The notes: generated from the letters alone by a model not told the origin. Counted from the first letter of the stretch, positions 44,991-57,767 are shown. The stretch is 64,000 bases of DNA from Panicum virgatum (GCF_016808335.1 NC_053150.1:27486979-27550978); one strand, 5' to 3'. Translations and numbers: made by a program.

Positions 44991-46132
44991 GTCATGGCAA
45001 AGTACTTCCACATGAATGCAGCACGAGCAACTCAAATTTGACGCCATGACGGGAATCAGTCAAATCACGTGGTCAAATTTGAATGCATGCTGTTATAATC
45101 TCTTCAAATGATGATATTTCTCGCATACGGGATCTGATTGTTATTTGGTTTTCAACTTTGTGTTCCTTATAATGAGACCTATGAAATAAGACCCACTTTG
45201 CATATATTTTAAGAATATTTTATTTATACTAGCAACTTGTGTATAGTGTCAATAGCAACTTATATAGGTATTTTGTACCAACTTATGTATATTATAGGAT
45301 ATATCAATTTATGTTTATCAACTTAGATGAGACAATATATCAACTTATTTGTTTTGGTAACACATCAACTTAATACCTAGTGTGAAGACAATCAACTTGC
45401 CTATAACAGTTATAGAGCATTACACCAAGTAACAACTTATGTGGAGATTATATATGCATTGAGTTTGATAGGCTTTGTTTTATATTTTATATCAAGTACC
45501 AACTTATATATAAACTTCGTATTGAGTTATGTTCTATAAAAGGTACTATTACAATATGTGTTGTATGGATCTTATCGCATGTTATGTATCAATAGGAATA
45601 TACAATGTGTTAATAGAAAGTTCGACATATATTATTCATTTATATAAGTACAAAATACTTGTATAGGTTTGTGCACCGTATTTCTATTCTTTTTTTCTTT
45701 ACAAAAGTATCATTTTTCACCCACTGATACTATTTATTTGTATCACAATAAAAAGAATTCACATTGCTTTGTTGTACACTTAGCCTGTAAACGTGCTTGG
45801 CTCAGATATGTGCATACTTTGGCCCGTGGTGAGACCGGTCCACATATACTAGGATAAAAAACCAATGTGGGCCAGACCATATCACGTGCAAGTCGTAAAA
45901 CCAAAGTAGGTCAGGCGGGCTAGGCCGTCTCACGTGAAAGTCTCGCGGTAGACGCGGAGCGCGACCGGTAATGCGTTAGTTTTTATCGTCTCCTTTTAAA
46001 AGATGTCACTAATGGGCCTTCAACGGTTATGGCCTGTCATGACTCCAATACCCTAATGCATCAAATTCATCAAAGCCCATCAGCGGATCCTAATGCAGTT
46101 AGCTCTAAGGTAAACATTCATCCGTCTCCTAC
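44991..46132. other. AT-rich region with repeated CAACTTAT motifs; no gene
   Basis: From about 45,232 to 45,508 the motif CAACTTAT or close variants occurs ten times on the plus strand, spaced about 20-65 bp, in very AT-rich DNA. The region starts at the break of the gag fragment and its ends are not defined. It probably belongs to a DNA transposon of a family I cannot name. 45,600-46,132 shows nothing further. Confidence 0.45.
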
Positions 46133-46140
46133 TTGCACTA

Positions 46141-46867
46141 TGTTGGGGATCTCCACCTCCAATTGACACGAGTTGAAGGTTACGCACAAACACCTATGGG
46201 CCTTAATGCCAGAGAGGTAACCTTCGGTTAGCTATGAAGGCTCCCGATGTCTCGTTTCTTTGTTCTTGTTGCAGGGGCGACTTTAGCCAGGGTTCGGAGG
46301 TTGCTAGCAAGTAGCAACCCATAGAGGAGCAATGGAATGCTCCGGTGACCTTCAATGTTACCAAGAAGGTGGTGACGCATATGAGGTTCAGAAGATTAAC
46401 CGGAGGTTACCTTTGGTACCTGAAGGAAACATGACCCAGTAAGAGAGAGTCCGAGTTGTACACCCCAAACAGTAAAAGACAATAGGGATCCAAATATTCA
46501 TGGAATATTCTGGTGGCATGGGGGCATTATGGGAATTATGTAACCAAGGTGGGAGTATAAATATACTCTCATTTTTCACTATAAGGGGATGTTTTTGGAG
46601 ATTATAGTGAACATTTTTATGTTTCCACCTCATTGTGCACCGTTTATCTCCTTTCTATTTGCGATAGACTTGTTCGAACCCAGCAAAAGTGTAGCTCGAC
46701 TAAACAACCCATGATGCCATCCATGAAGAAGAAGCAGGCCAGAACCTCTAGAACCAAAGAATCCGAACCTTTGACACTAGACCAAACCCCCTGAAGGAAA
46801 AAAAAACAGTCAGCTTCAAGAATAGCACCGAGCAAGAGAGTAAGGGAGAGTTGGGGAGGTGCCAGGT
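46141..46867. other. Possible inserted unit flanked by 8-bp direct repeats
   Basis: The 727-bp segment starts TGTTGGGGATCTCC and is flanked by TTGCACTA on both sides (46,133-46,140 and 46,868-46,875). A TATA-like GTATAAATATA lies near 46,553. Neither clean inverted ends nor a CA right end is present, so the class is unclear. Confidence 0.3.
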
Positions 46868-46875
46868 TTGCACTA

Positions 46876-47087
46876 CCAGCACGCTGCTCTGACTTGTATC
46901 TCGACGGATGCTTATCAATCAGTGTCGGTAATTTCCTTTGTGCTTTAGTTTAATTTCTTAGTTAATTTAGTGCAAGTCCACTAGTTGTTTATGGGACCGT
47001 CGTTCACTAGTTTAGTGGATGCTCTATAGTAAGACTCCTGACAGAGACGAATGCTCTTGATCACCTCTAGAGTTAGTAAAAGACGGT
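46876..47087. other. Unassigned DNA before the LTR nest
   Basis: No gene or repeat recognised. Confidence 0.3.
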
Positions 47088-48952
47088 TGTTGACTGTCCT
47101 TAAGTGCAAAATAAGACCGTCAACTATGCTCATGTAAATGAAAGAATGGCCTAACTTACTATGAATCACTAACCTAGCTTCATAGATATATTTGCATATT
47201 TGACTATTTCAGGATGCAAGTTCGGAATAAGACAAAAATACGACGAAGACGTAAACAAACTACATAGAAGATCCCGTCCTGCGTCACACTTACAAGAAGG
47301 GTCAACTTGGCAGGCCAAACCGATGTACAAAGGTGGCAAACACCCTGAAGATGAGATCAAGGACCACCTGGCATGGACCTGGCCAAAGGTGGTGCCCAAT
47401 GGCCCCACTAGGGGGGTCGATCGACCCTAGGGGTCGGCTGACCGTAGCCTGCTTCTTGTCCAAGTGTAGCTTGGCAGGAAGATCACTCTTATCCTTTGGA
47501 AGTCGGTTGCACATGTTTCCATCCTTAACTTGCCCGGGAACCACCCGTGAAGAGTATACAAGGAGAGGAGAAGGAGTCCTCTCAACACACACCACACTTG
47601 AAGCCTCTCTCCCTCTCTACACTTGCGACTTGTACTCCTTAGGTTAGTGGAGCTAGGCTAGTTATCTTCTTTAGCGAATCCAAGTCGTCCTTGGAGTCAT
47701 TGAGCAATCCTCGGCTCTAGGTATGGCTTTGAATTCTACTTGTCGGTACTATACTATCTTAATAGAGATGATTCATGGCATTCTTGCTGTCTTGGTGGTA
47801 TGCTATACATGTCTTATGCTTACTTGAGTTATATAATCTTGTTTAGCTTAGTCTTGAGCCTCAGTATTGGTTTGGTGTCCTTTCAGGCTTGTTTTATGCT
47901 CTATTCCAGGCCATCATCATGGTGTGGGTTCCAATGGGCTAGAGTAGTGATCTCATGCACAAATGGTGCCCTAGGCCTGAAGGATTTATTGAACATGATT
48001 GCATCCCACGGTCTATCAGGGGCAGGCGACAGGTGGTGGCAGCCCTGTCTGTCCTTTGTAGTCCCCCATGTTTGGATGTGGTGTGGGAGTCTAAAGTGTT
48101 GTTCTAGGTTGCTGGCAGACCAGTACTAGGCAGTCTCCCAGCTGTTGAATGCTTAATTCTAATCTAACCTTGTGTTGTATAACCCTTGCTAAGCTTGAGT
48201 AGATACCACTATGACAACCCTTAAATGCTTATGCTCTTGCTAACCTTTGGTTTATTTGTTATTGTTTTTTCTAGAGATTGGCTTGTATGTGTGTTACATT
48301 ACCCCCATTTATCATCTCTTTATCAACTTACCCCTCTATGAAAGATAGTTTATTACTTGCTCATGCTATATCTTGATTATGCACCAAGGACAAAAATAAA
48401 TAATGATACCCATAAATACTCATTGGTGAAATGCTATAATGGTATATCCGTGCGCATGTGGATCCCTCTGTATTCATTATGATATACCAAATGGCATTTT
48501 CTTGGCGTCATTACCGAGGTAATTAACACGGGAACGTATTTAGTGCAAACCACAGCCTTCGTGAAAACCCGTGCAAACCACGGCAAAAAAGTCGTCTAAA
48601 TTCACCAAAAAAATCACACATGTAGATGTTATGATGATACACAACCTTGTAAAATATCTTGTCCAAACTCGACTTCATTTATGAGATATAAAAATAACAA
48701 ATTTCAAGCCAGAAAAGTGTCCAGATGATTTGTTAGAAATTTGTTATTTTTATATCTCACAAACGAAGTCGAGTTTGGACAAGATATTTTACAAGGTTGT
48801 ATATTATTATATCATCTACATGTTTGTTTTTTTTGGTGAATTTATATGACTTTTTTGCCGTGGTTTGCATGGGTTTTCATGAAGTTGTGGTTTGCACAAG
48901 ATATGTTCCCAATTAACACACCTCCTGGTGATGATGCTAAGAAATACCAACA
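47088..48952 (+). repeat. LTR of a gypsy-type element (copy A), interrupted by a foldback MITE
   Basis: Starts TGTTGACTGTCCTTAAGTGC and ends AAATACCAACA. It aligns with 49,677-51,218 apart from the MITE at 48,530-48,910. A degenerate tRNA-Asp-type primer site follows. The LTR is about 1.48 kb without the MITE. Confidence 0.8.
48530..48910. mobile_element. Foldback MITE, Mutator type, 381 bp
   Basis: The two halves are near-complete inverted copies of each other, with outer ends GGGAACGTATTTAGTGCAAA and, inverted, GGGAACATATCTTGTGCAAA. A perfect 9-bp duplication AATTAACAC flanks it (48,521-48,529 and 48,911-48,919). Nine bases is the Mutator signature. The homologous position in the sister LTR (near 51,180) lacks it. 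Confidence 0.9.
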
Positions 48953-49019
48953 AGTATTCAGGCATCGCTGCTAGGGATGACATTGGTTAAAGATTTACAA
49001 GAGTCTTCATGATTTCTCC

Positions 49020-49456
49020 GACCCCTCCACTGCCAATGTGGCCACCAGACCCAACATTGATGTTGGGGATGTTAACTTCAAACTCAAGTCGAGTCGAGTC
49101 TCATCAACATAGTGCATGCTAGCCCATTCTGGTGCAAGCTAAACGAGGACGCCAACGCTAACCTGCAGAACTTCCTGGAGCTTTGTGAGACCGTAGTCAT
49201 ATGGGAGCCGCAACTAATGCCATCAAACTTTGTCTATTTCCCTTTTCCCTCTTGGGAAACACGATGCAATGGTTTTACAAGGATAAAGAGGCCGTCAGCA
49301 CTTGGAACAAATGCTCCAATATGTTTCTGACAAAATTCTCCCCATTGGGCAAAACCAATGCCCTATGAGGAAGAATTTCAAGTTTCCAGCAGAAAGGGAT
49401 GAAATCCATCCTGGAAGCTTGGGAAAGGCTACAAGAATACATCTCAGCCTGTCCTC
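49020..49456 (+). pseudogene. gag fragment of copy A
   Basis: Frames encode the gypsy gag pattern NVATRPNIDVGDVNF..SPFWCKLNEDANANLQNFLELCE, broken by frameshifts and stops. The same region recurs at 51,480-51,616. It is cut by the copia-like LTR at 49,457. Confidence 0.65.
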
Positions 49457-49676
49457 TGTTAGAAATATGCCCTAGAGGTAATCATGAAGATGATCATATT
49501 TCTATGTATCCATGTTGTATTATGTGTTCATTGAATAAATCCATAAAAGGGTAACTTATATTGATTGATAATTATGTGAATTATCTGTGTAACTCTTTAT
49601 TTGTAGAGTTATTCTAAAGATGTTCCTAGTTGGAGTTCATGTGAGGACACACATGAATATTATAATAGCACATGTA
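49457..49676 (+). repeat. Start of a Ty1/copia LTR (BARE/Angela-like), cut at 49,676
   Basis: TGTTAGAAATATGCCCTAGA is close to the LTR start of the grass copia elements BARE-1 and Angela. Only 220 bp are present before the next LTR interrupts it; the rest would lie beyond the right edge. Confidence 0.65.
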
Positions 49677-51218
49677 TGTTGACGGTCGTTAAGTGCAAAA
49701 TATGACCATCAACTATACTTATAAAAGAAGAAAAGCCATACCTCTTACCCGCATATTTGTATCACTAACCTAGCTCCATAGTTGTTTTCGAAGATTTATG
49801 TTTTCAGGAGCACAAGTCTGGAATAAGAAGAAAACACGAGGAATACACAGACGAAACCACATAAGATCGCGTCCTACGTAACATATCCAAAAGAGGCCCA
49901 CCTGACAGACCAAACTGACCAACGAAGCCCCGGCACTGACCATCTGACATTAGGACCCACCAAGTAGTGTACCAGAGAAAGGCAGTGGCCAGAGGCGGCA
50001 ATGTGGGGCCGGTTGAACCAGGGGTTCGGCTGAACCTGGACAGGCACCTGTCCAGGTACTTTTTGGCGGGAAGGCTGATCTTATCCTCCGGATGGCGGTT
50101 TGGCATGTTTCCATGTATGAAGATGGTAGGAACCGACCTCCACAAGCTATATAAGGGGCCTCTCATACCACTCACCACACACACCACTTGAAGGCCTCTC
50201 TCACACACACTCTCTTGTGACTTGTACTCCCTAGGGTAGTGGAGCTAGGCTAGTACTTCATTTCTTTAGCGAATCCAGTCGTCCTCGGGGTCGGCGAGCA
50301 ATCCTCGGCCTCTGGTATGGCTTTGTATTCCGACTTTCATTATGCTATTCATTCTGAGTTTGTTCTTGGTTATCTTGCAATGTTCTTAGTTTGCTTAGCC
50401 TTGATTTGTGCTTTATTAAGTTATATTAGTTGCTTGTTTAGACCAGATGATCTGGGTAAGGATATCGGTTCATTGTGCTTTCGGGCTTGCCTTAGCATCT
50501 TACCTGTCCATCCGAAGGGTGGGGGACCCGGGGGTGCTAAGGTAGTGACCTCATATGCAGGCATGGTGCCCGGGTGTGCGGGATCCAACGGATATGACAG
50601 TGCTCCACGGTTTGACTGGGGCGGACCGCAGATGGTGACAACCCTGTCGGTCCGCCGGGAAGTTGCTTCTCGGTTAGCATACTCCCTGACGTTCGGGTAT
50701 CGTGTAGGAGTTCATGCAAAGATAAAACGGAACTAGATGTTCTCCAGTGCAGGTCATTCTCCACGATGTTCCTAATTTCCCGGCACCTGCAGCTCTAAGC
50801 ATGTGACTAACATAACTTATCTGCTAACATGAATAGTATACTATGACCTGTTTGCCTACGCTCCCGCTAACCCTAGGTGTGCTTGTTTATTCTTTATTCA
50901 TGAGAGTTGGTTGTTTTGTGTGTGTCACATTACCCCTGATTATCTTTATTTATCACTTACCCCTGTATATTCAGCAGTCTGCACCTTATTTCATAATGTC
51001 ATGGTTATGTAACTAGTAAACATCTTTACACAACCTCGCCATCCCTTGGGAAAATATAAATAACGATACCCTGAATACTTCCGGGTGAAATGCTACGATG
51101 GTATATCCGTGCGTTTTTGGATCTTTCTGTAATCGTTAAGACATACCAACCCGACATTTCCTTGGCGGTGTTGCTAGGAAATAACCCCTACTAGTAGCGA
51201 TGTTAAGAAATGCCAACA
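49677..51218 (+). repeat. LTR of copy B (same family as 47,088), 1542 bp
   Basis: Starts TGTTGACGGTCGTTAAGTGC and ends AAATGCCAACA. It has a TATA-like CTATATAAG near 50,147. It is inserted in the copia LTR after ATGTA (49,672-49,676). A tRNA-Asp-type primer site (TAGCGCCATTGCCGGGGA, 51,227-51,244) follows, so this is a 5' LTR. Confidence 0.85.
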
Positions 51219-51226
51219 AACATTTC

Positions 51227-51244
51227 TAGCGCCATTGCCGGGGA
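51227..51244 (+). other. Primer-binding site of copy B, tRNA-Asp type
   Basis: TAGCGCCATTGCCGGGGA differs at two bases from the complement of the tRNA-Asp 3' end. Confidence 0.7.
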
Positions 51245-51454
51245 TGGCACTAGGTGTATAGATTTTACTAAGCACATAAACCTGGCAATATGAGTAAGAG
51301 GTAGCTACTACTTATACAGGCTAATGTGTTTCTCTTTTTTGTTTTTTCCTGATTGGATGAGAACATGGTAGTGTATGTCTGGTTTCTCCTTGCCGACAAA
51401 CTTCATTGAAAATCACGAGAAGCTCTTCAAGCACCATCAACAACAACCAAACCC

Positions 51455-51616
51455 ATGGTTGAGAAGACTCTCCGCGACTTCTCCGTACCCTCAGCTGCCA
51501 ATGTGGCAACTGGACCCAACGTTGATGTTGGGGACGTAAACTTTGAGCAGAAGTCCAGCCTCATAAATATGGTGCAGGCTAGCCCATTCTGTAGCAAGCC
51601 AAATAAGGATGCCAAT
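51455..51616 (+). pseudogene. gag N-terminal fragment of copy B
   Basis: Open frame MVEKTLRDFSVPSAANVATG..DVGDVNFEQKSSLINMVQASPF.SKPNKDA, the start of a gypsy gag, ending where the next LTR begins at 51,617. The remainder of this gag would resume after the inserted element, outside the window. Confidence 0.7.
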
Positions 51617-54600
51617 TGTGACACTCTAGGTGTCTGCACAGTAGAATGGTATTTATTTTATGCATCATGTGCTTAATTTGCTTGAAAAAGGATCTTATTG
51701 CAAAAATAAAAGGGTAGTTGTGTAAATATGAGTTATTGCAGGGTCCTTTCTACAGTTTAGTTTGAATAGGGAGAGCAAATATTGCTTTTGTGGAGGGTTT
51801 ATGTGTAAAATTTAGTGTAATCATTACATAGCAGAAAATTTTGCTTTTTAGTTTGAAATTAAACTGAATTTGCAATGGAAAAGACAAAAGTGCATTAAAT
51901 TCAAAATCCTTCCTATGTTTTCAAAATAACTCTTTAACCTTTGGTCAAATCAATTTTTGCACAACATCAAAGTTGTAGATCTTGAAAAGTTGAACAACTT
52001 TCATGTTGGGCACTTTTTCAATTAAGCCCTAGTTTAAAAGTTATTGATGATTTACTGTAGGGTCCCTGGAATTTTCTAAATTTGCAAAACATTACACCCT
52101 TCTTCAACCTCCTGCCTCCCTCTCTGCTTCACCGCCGCCGGCACAGTTCAGCGCTGCCCGCCGCCGAGGAGGGCCGCATGCCACCTCCTGCTTTGCCCAC
52201 CGCCACACGCGGCGCCCCCACGACCCTCTGGACCCACTTTTCCTCGCGCTAGAGCCCTGCTCCCCTCGCCACGCCACCCCGACGAGCTCCGCGTCCGTCA
52301 CCTCGCCGTCGTCGTGGCCAGCTCGCTGCAGAGCCTCAGCTCCCCAACTCGCGCGCGCCTCAGTACCAGGAGCCATCCCATTTCATTTTCCCCTCTTTGC
52401 CTCACTCGCTCCCTGCCCAGAAACCCCAGAACATCGCCGCCGTCCACCCGAATGCCGACGAGCTCGAAGCTCACTGTCGCCCCGCACCTCCAGACCACCT
52501 CCGTCCGCGCTGACCCCACCAATAGCTCCGCCTTGTCCTCGCGCAGCTCACCGACCCCTCCTCGTCACCTATTCTCCATGGGAGCACCCTCACCGCCGTT
52601 TCCCGAGCTCCGACCGCCGCTGTTCGCCGTTGACGACCCACCTCCGGCCGCCTCCTCGTGGACCTGACCCCACCAGCAGGTAGCGCTTGGCGCCCTGAAA
52701 CTCCCACGCCCCTCCACCCTCGCCGCCGGCGACCAGAGCCGCCAGATTCGGCCAGTCAACCCCCTTCCCCTCGCTTTGACTCCGGCCAGGGGCTTCCCTG
52801 CAAATACTTTTAGAATTCTAGGGGCTTAGCTGCAAGATTTCAATCCTTTCTCATTTGTTTCTAGGCTAAACTTTGAAAATACCTAGAAATTCGTAGAAAA
52901 ATCTTAAAAATACAAATCCAAATGTTTTGGAATCCTTGTTGTAAGGCCTACAACTTTTGTTACATACACATCTTTTTTTGGGTCTGTATTTTAATCCAAG
53001 AAATAGGAAAGAATACATAGGCTTTATTTGTTCTAGGAGTTCTACTCAGTAACTGTCTATGATTTTTGGTTTTATTGTGTATTACAGTGTTACTAGTTCC
53101 TAGAAAAACTTTGAAACCTTTTTGACTTCATTAACTAGGTCAAAGTTTCAAGATTCCTAAATCTACTAGTTTTGCTAATTTATTTGTGCTGGTAGGAATA
53201 TTTAAGTTCTGAGTGTGAAAATTTTTCCATGCTTACATGTCACTACAATCTTGTAGTTACCCTAGTTTGGGAAATTTTAGAGCTGTCTAGCTATACCTTT
53301 GATTTAATGCTTATTAAGTAGGCTTTAATTGTGATAGATAGTTTCCTTGCTTAGAAAATGCTGACAATTTTGTTGTAACTCTATTTTTGTCATATATTGA
53401 CGCCTGTAAAAGTTTAGAACTAGAAACATTATATAACTCTCTGTACTAATTAGTTTTACAATTTGTAGTTTAATTTTGTCAAAATTATTACTTCATTTTT
53501 ATATTTGAATAAATTCTGAAAAATTTATGGAATGTTCGTAAGAATATTAAGCATGTTCTGAAAAATTTTGAGCTTAATAAGTGTTGTCGTTTGTTCTGTA
53601 GAATTCAATCTTGTTCTAGGTGTTGTCTGAGTAAATGAATTTTTCTGAATAATTGGCTGCATGAATTGATATAAATTTTCAGGATTAATTACACTGTGTA
53701 CTTTCTGTTTAGAGTAATTTTTTTATGAATTTCTTTATAGTTGAGTACTGAGTTGTTGATTTATTATCAAACCTTGTTTTATTTGCTATAGGAAACAACT
53801 ACCACTTGCTTTATGAAGATAGTGTAGTTCTTTTGTGAAGTTGATCATGTTGTTCTGTGGAGTAAGTGATGTTAATTAACTACTCCATAAATGACTTCCC
53901 ATGTGTTAAGTTTGTTTGCTATTTGTTAGACTACAGTTCCTTCGCCTCGTGTGTATGTTTATAATACTGTTCTTGCATCACATATAGATACGACTGATCT
54001 AGTTGACGGGACGTACGAGTTGATCCCAGAGTCTGAAGGAGGTGATCCAAAAGTCTAGGTGAACGCTGCTGTACTAACTGAAGACCCAGACCAAAGTTTC
54101 GAAGAGCCCAAGGCTGTTTTATCTAGCGACTACCGCGAAGGCAAGCCCCGGACATAACCCAGTATTTCAAATTATGCAATTTATCGTTATTACTTATTTG
54201 TGCATTTACAGTTCTTAGGATTTGAATTGAAACCCTAGATGCATGATCCTAGGAACCTATGTACTGAACACTAGACCTGAGTTCGAATAATTGCTAAGCT
54301 TATAGGACCGGTAAAAGTCGAGTGATTGACTGTCACTCGCGAGCTCTATAGGAATTGCTTGTTTACTTTCTGCTATCAATATAAGGACGACGGACGGGGT
54401 CGTGTTCGATATCATGACCTTGGGTGAGACCCCATCTGTGTTGATAAATTTAGCTGGGGTCGCGGTGTGTGGTAGCGGTGGTTAAGTTTTTGAACGTACT
54501 AGGCACATGCCGTAAATATGGTACGCGGTAAGCCTAGTAGCCGATCGGACCGGGGAGTGGATATACCTTTCACTCTCTCTTAGAGATAGGTTTTATTTAT

Positions 54601-55579
54601 GTTTATGTTGCGCAACACCACGGGTGCAGGGAGGAAGTTGGTGCCCTATAGTTGGGGAGAGTGACCCTATCCGCAAGCCGGAATGAAAGGTCAACGGTTG
54701 TTTGGGAACGACCCGACGGTGTTCCAAATGTGTGTGTTAGGTCTGCCTGGTCAGGTCAACAAATTTCGATTCGAATCGTCCGCTTCTCACGATTTGGGAC
54801 TGCTTGATCCCTTTGCCACACAGAGTAATAAGAGTAACATCATTTGATCAATCTTGATGTTTGACTAAAGTTCTACCATGGTTGAGTAGAGTTAATTGCT
54901 TACATAGAATGGATAATCAACTAGAATAGTGAAAGCTAAAATGTGAAATTAAGGACCTACTCTTTATTGCTTTTCAGCAAAAGAAAAACCAGAGCCTACA
55001 AAACCCTGCATAGTCTAGCAAGGTGGACTAAGTATATCCGTTGACGGTTAAGTCTTGCTGAGTATTAGAATACTCAGCCTTGCTGTTGAAACCTTTTTCA
55101 GGTATGAGTTTTGAGGACCAGATCGCTAGTCTGTCTTGGCCCTGCTCTTTGTCTCCTGGCTGGTCTGTAGAGTGGGATCCATCTTCGGCCGGCAATGACC
55201 CTGACGAGTGATACTTTGCTTGGGCTAGCTTGGTGTCCTTTTGCGACGTGTTCTAGCCGTCGTGGTTTCTTTCCGCTATTTTAAACTCTGAACTTAAACT
55301 TTTGTCTTGTGTAATGTTTTACTAAGTTTGGATCTATAATGATGTTTTAAACTTGATGTAATAAATACTATGCCTGTGTTGTAAAATATGTATGGTTGTA
55401 ATATCTCTGGACTCACCTTCGTGCGGGGTATGCTTGTTCGATCCGAGAACCAGTGGTTGTATCGGGACGTTACCCGACAGACCAAGAATTGTTCTGTTTG
55501 AAGTGCGTTTGAGCCGGTGTTGCCTTTAGGGTGATGGCCAGCGCACTTGAGCCGGGATAATTCAGGTGGTTCGGCCACA
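51617..55579 (+). repeat. 5' LTR of the RIRE3/RIRE8-like element, 3963 bp
   Basis: Starts TGTGACACTCTAGGTGTCTG and ends GGTTCGGCCACA, with TGTG/CACA ends. A C-rich block at 52,090-52,800 gives long chance frames; the homologous block is at 62,600-63,330 in the second LTR. A poly(A)-like AATAAA lies near 55,361. The target sequence on its left is CCAAT. Confidence 0.85.
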
Positions 55580-55581
55580 GC

Positions 55582-55593
55582 TGGTATCAGAGC
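55582..55593 (+). other. Primer-binding site, tRNA-iMet
   Basis: TGGTATCAGAGC, the exact complement of the 3' end of plant initiator tRNA-Met, two bases after the LTR. Confidence 0.9.
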
Positions 55594-55868
55594 TGCAATT
55601 GTATACCAGAGGTGTTGGAACCTTAAAAATCGATTTCGGTATAAAAATTGGACCAACAAAGTGTTTATAAAACTACGTTGGTTTCGTTAAGGATTGTGCA
55701 TAGAGCGTAAAGCCCTAGGGAAATTATGGGTTTTATCAGGTGGCTATCTATGTATGGTTTATTATATCTAACTTCCAGCACTTTACATTCTGGCAAACCT
55801 TACATTTGTGCACAATCAACTTTTTGAATTCTGTAACGACGCACGTACGCGAAGGTAAGAAGGTAAGG

Positions 55869-56123
55869 ATCCTCAGTCAGCTGAGGGAGTCTGACCTTCC
55901 CATCGGTGATGCGAGCCGAACGCTCCCCTCAAGCAGTGGCTTACTTGAGGTACTCCCAATATACCAACTATTAGTCGACTATATTGGAAGTAAATTGTAC
56001 TCAGTCAGCTGAGGGAATCTGACCTTTCCGTCGGCGATGCGAACCGAACGCTGTGCTCAAGCAGTGACCTACTTGAGTTACTGCCAATATATTGACCATC
56101 AGTCGATTATATTGGGAGTAAAA
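55869..56123 (+). repeat. Tandem duplication in the leader, two units of about 127 bp
   Basis: Both units start CTCAGTCAGCTGAGGGA and contain a CTTACTTGAG/CCTACTTGAG block followed by a CCAATATA..AGTCGA..TATATTGG inverted repeat. They lie between the primer site and orf0. Confidence 0.8.
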
Positions 56124-56855
56124 GTACCGTGAATACATTGCCTCGGTAGCGTATGAGCACTGTCCATGCAGTGTTGGAGGCATGGATGCCGCTACTATAG
56201 TGAGCGGTAATATATGGGGACGCTTTCATGAGTGCTGGCATGAAAGGTTCAATGCATATATGTGTTCTGTCAAACTTCTGCAGGTACACTAACCGCGATT
56301 CGATAAGTTAAAGAACGGTTAGAATTTATCGACTAGATATTATAGGGAGAGCCGTATCTATGTTATGTCACCGTACTAACCGCGTAAGCCCAACAATAGT
56401 TGGCAATTGTTTATCTTGAGAGGGCGAATAGGCCGTGCATGCATGGTTTGATGATGTATGATTTGATTCCTAGAATTTGAAATTGTTACATGAGTCTTTT
56501 TAAGGGATTTCTTGTGTGGATCTTCATGGATATGTATTAGTGTGCTTGAAAATAAGATGAGTTAAATTTGATATTAGGAGCATGTTTGTTGAAACATGTA
56601 GATTTCCTTGGATAAAAAGATGGATTTAAGTCATGCCTTCATCCTTAGCCCCATCTTGATGTTCTAATGATCTTTTCATTCCAAAGAATCTCAAATGATG
56701 AACCAGTACCAATTGTGGTTTGTTTACCTCTTGAGTTTATGAAACCGTATAATCTTTTGATTCAGAATCACATTTTTCTGCAGTCTTCTTAAAAGCTTTA
56801 TTTGAGAAGTCTTGAGATAATTATTTAACTCACATTTGAATCTTTTTGGATTCAG

Positions 56856-57767
56856 ATGGTGGACCTTCCGAGCATCTTCTGGGATGATGATCGAAATGCT
56901 CATACTGATTGCATGTACTGGGAGGGCTTTTCTAGGATTTTGTGGGATACTCTTCGTATTTTCCACTACCCAGAACCACCCTGGTACAAGGGACGACAGT
57001 TTTCTGAGGATAGAGTTCAGAAGTGCAGTGCCACCATGACCATTCCTCAGCACCCTACTTTGGAGTGGCCGCCTATTGAGATTGAGGTGGTTGGATATCG
57101 CCTTGTGGATGCTTTTGAGACAGCAGCTCTCAAAGCTATTACCACCTTCTGTGAGCACCATCCGGACGAAGTAGCCGCTTATCTTATTGGCTTGTTTCCG
57201 GCAGTCAATGCTGGCAACGCAGAGTGGCTCTTCAGGACCACCCACTTTGATCATTTAGTTGGAGATGTGGCTGATGAGACTATCCAGGTGGTGGTTAGGT
57301 ATATGAATGCATAGTACCACTATCAGGCTCTTCAGCAGAGGCATATTGATCAGGTGATAGACTTGGCCCTGACTTTTCAGCGAGGTCTTAGCCTGAGAGA
57401 CACTCAGATTCAGGGGCTTCAGGAGGCTGTTGCTGGGAGAGATAATGCCATTGCATAGTACGAGCTTCAGGTTATGGAGCATGGTACTGAAATAGTGCAG
57501 CGTAACACAGTGATTGCTTTTCTTCAGGAGCAGGTTCACGAGCTCCAACTAGTGCTGGGTGATGCTATGGACCATATTGGTATGCTCCATGAGTAGCCAA
57601 TACCCCCAGTTGTTCCAGCCGAGCCTGCAGCAGAAGAAGAAGACCCAGAGGATATTGAGGGAGTCTCAGAGATTGATTCCGAGCATGCGCCTGCCGAGCT
57701 TGACCCTCAGATGGACGACTGTTCCTCCGATAGTGCTTCCTCTGTAGGAAACCTCGACGACTTCTAG
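56856..57767 (+). pseudogene. orf0 of the RIRE3/RIRE8-like element, with three internal TAG codons
   Basis: One frame of 303 codons from MVDLPSIFWDDD to a final TAG, interrupted at 57,312, 57,456 and 57,594, each time by TAG. The product would be acidic with a helical C-terminal half (repeated Gln-rich heptads such as QIQGLQEAVAGRD) and an Asp/Glu-rich tail. orf0 proteins of this lineage have no established function. The start follows TTTGGATTCAG, so an upstream splice acceptor is possible. Confidence 0.65.

Noticed and set aside
47088..51218. Two LTRs of one family read as the two ends of a single element
   Set aside because: gag fragments follow each LTR and a copia LTR start lies between them, so they are two separate insertions.
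52104..52759. Several GC-rich frames in the long LTR
   Set aside because: The homologous block in the second LTR (62,600-63,330) does not keep the same frames, so they look like composition effects in LTR DNA.
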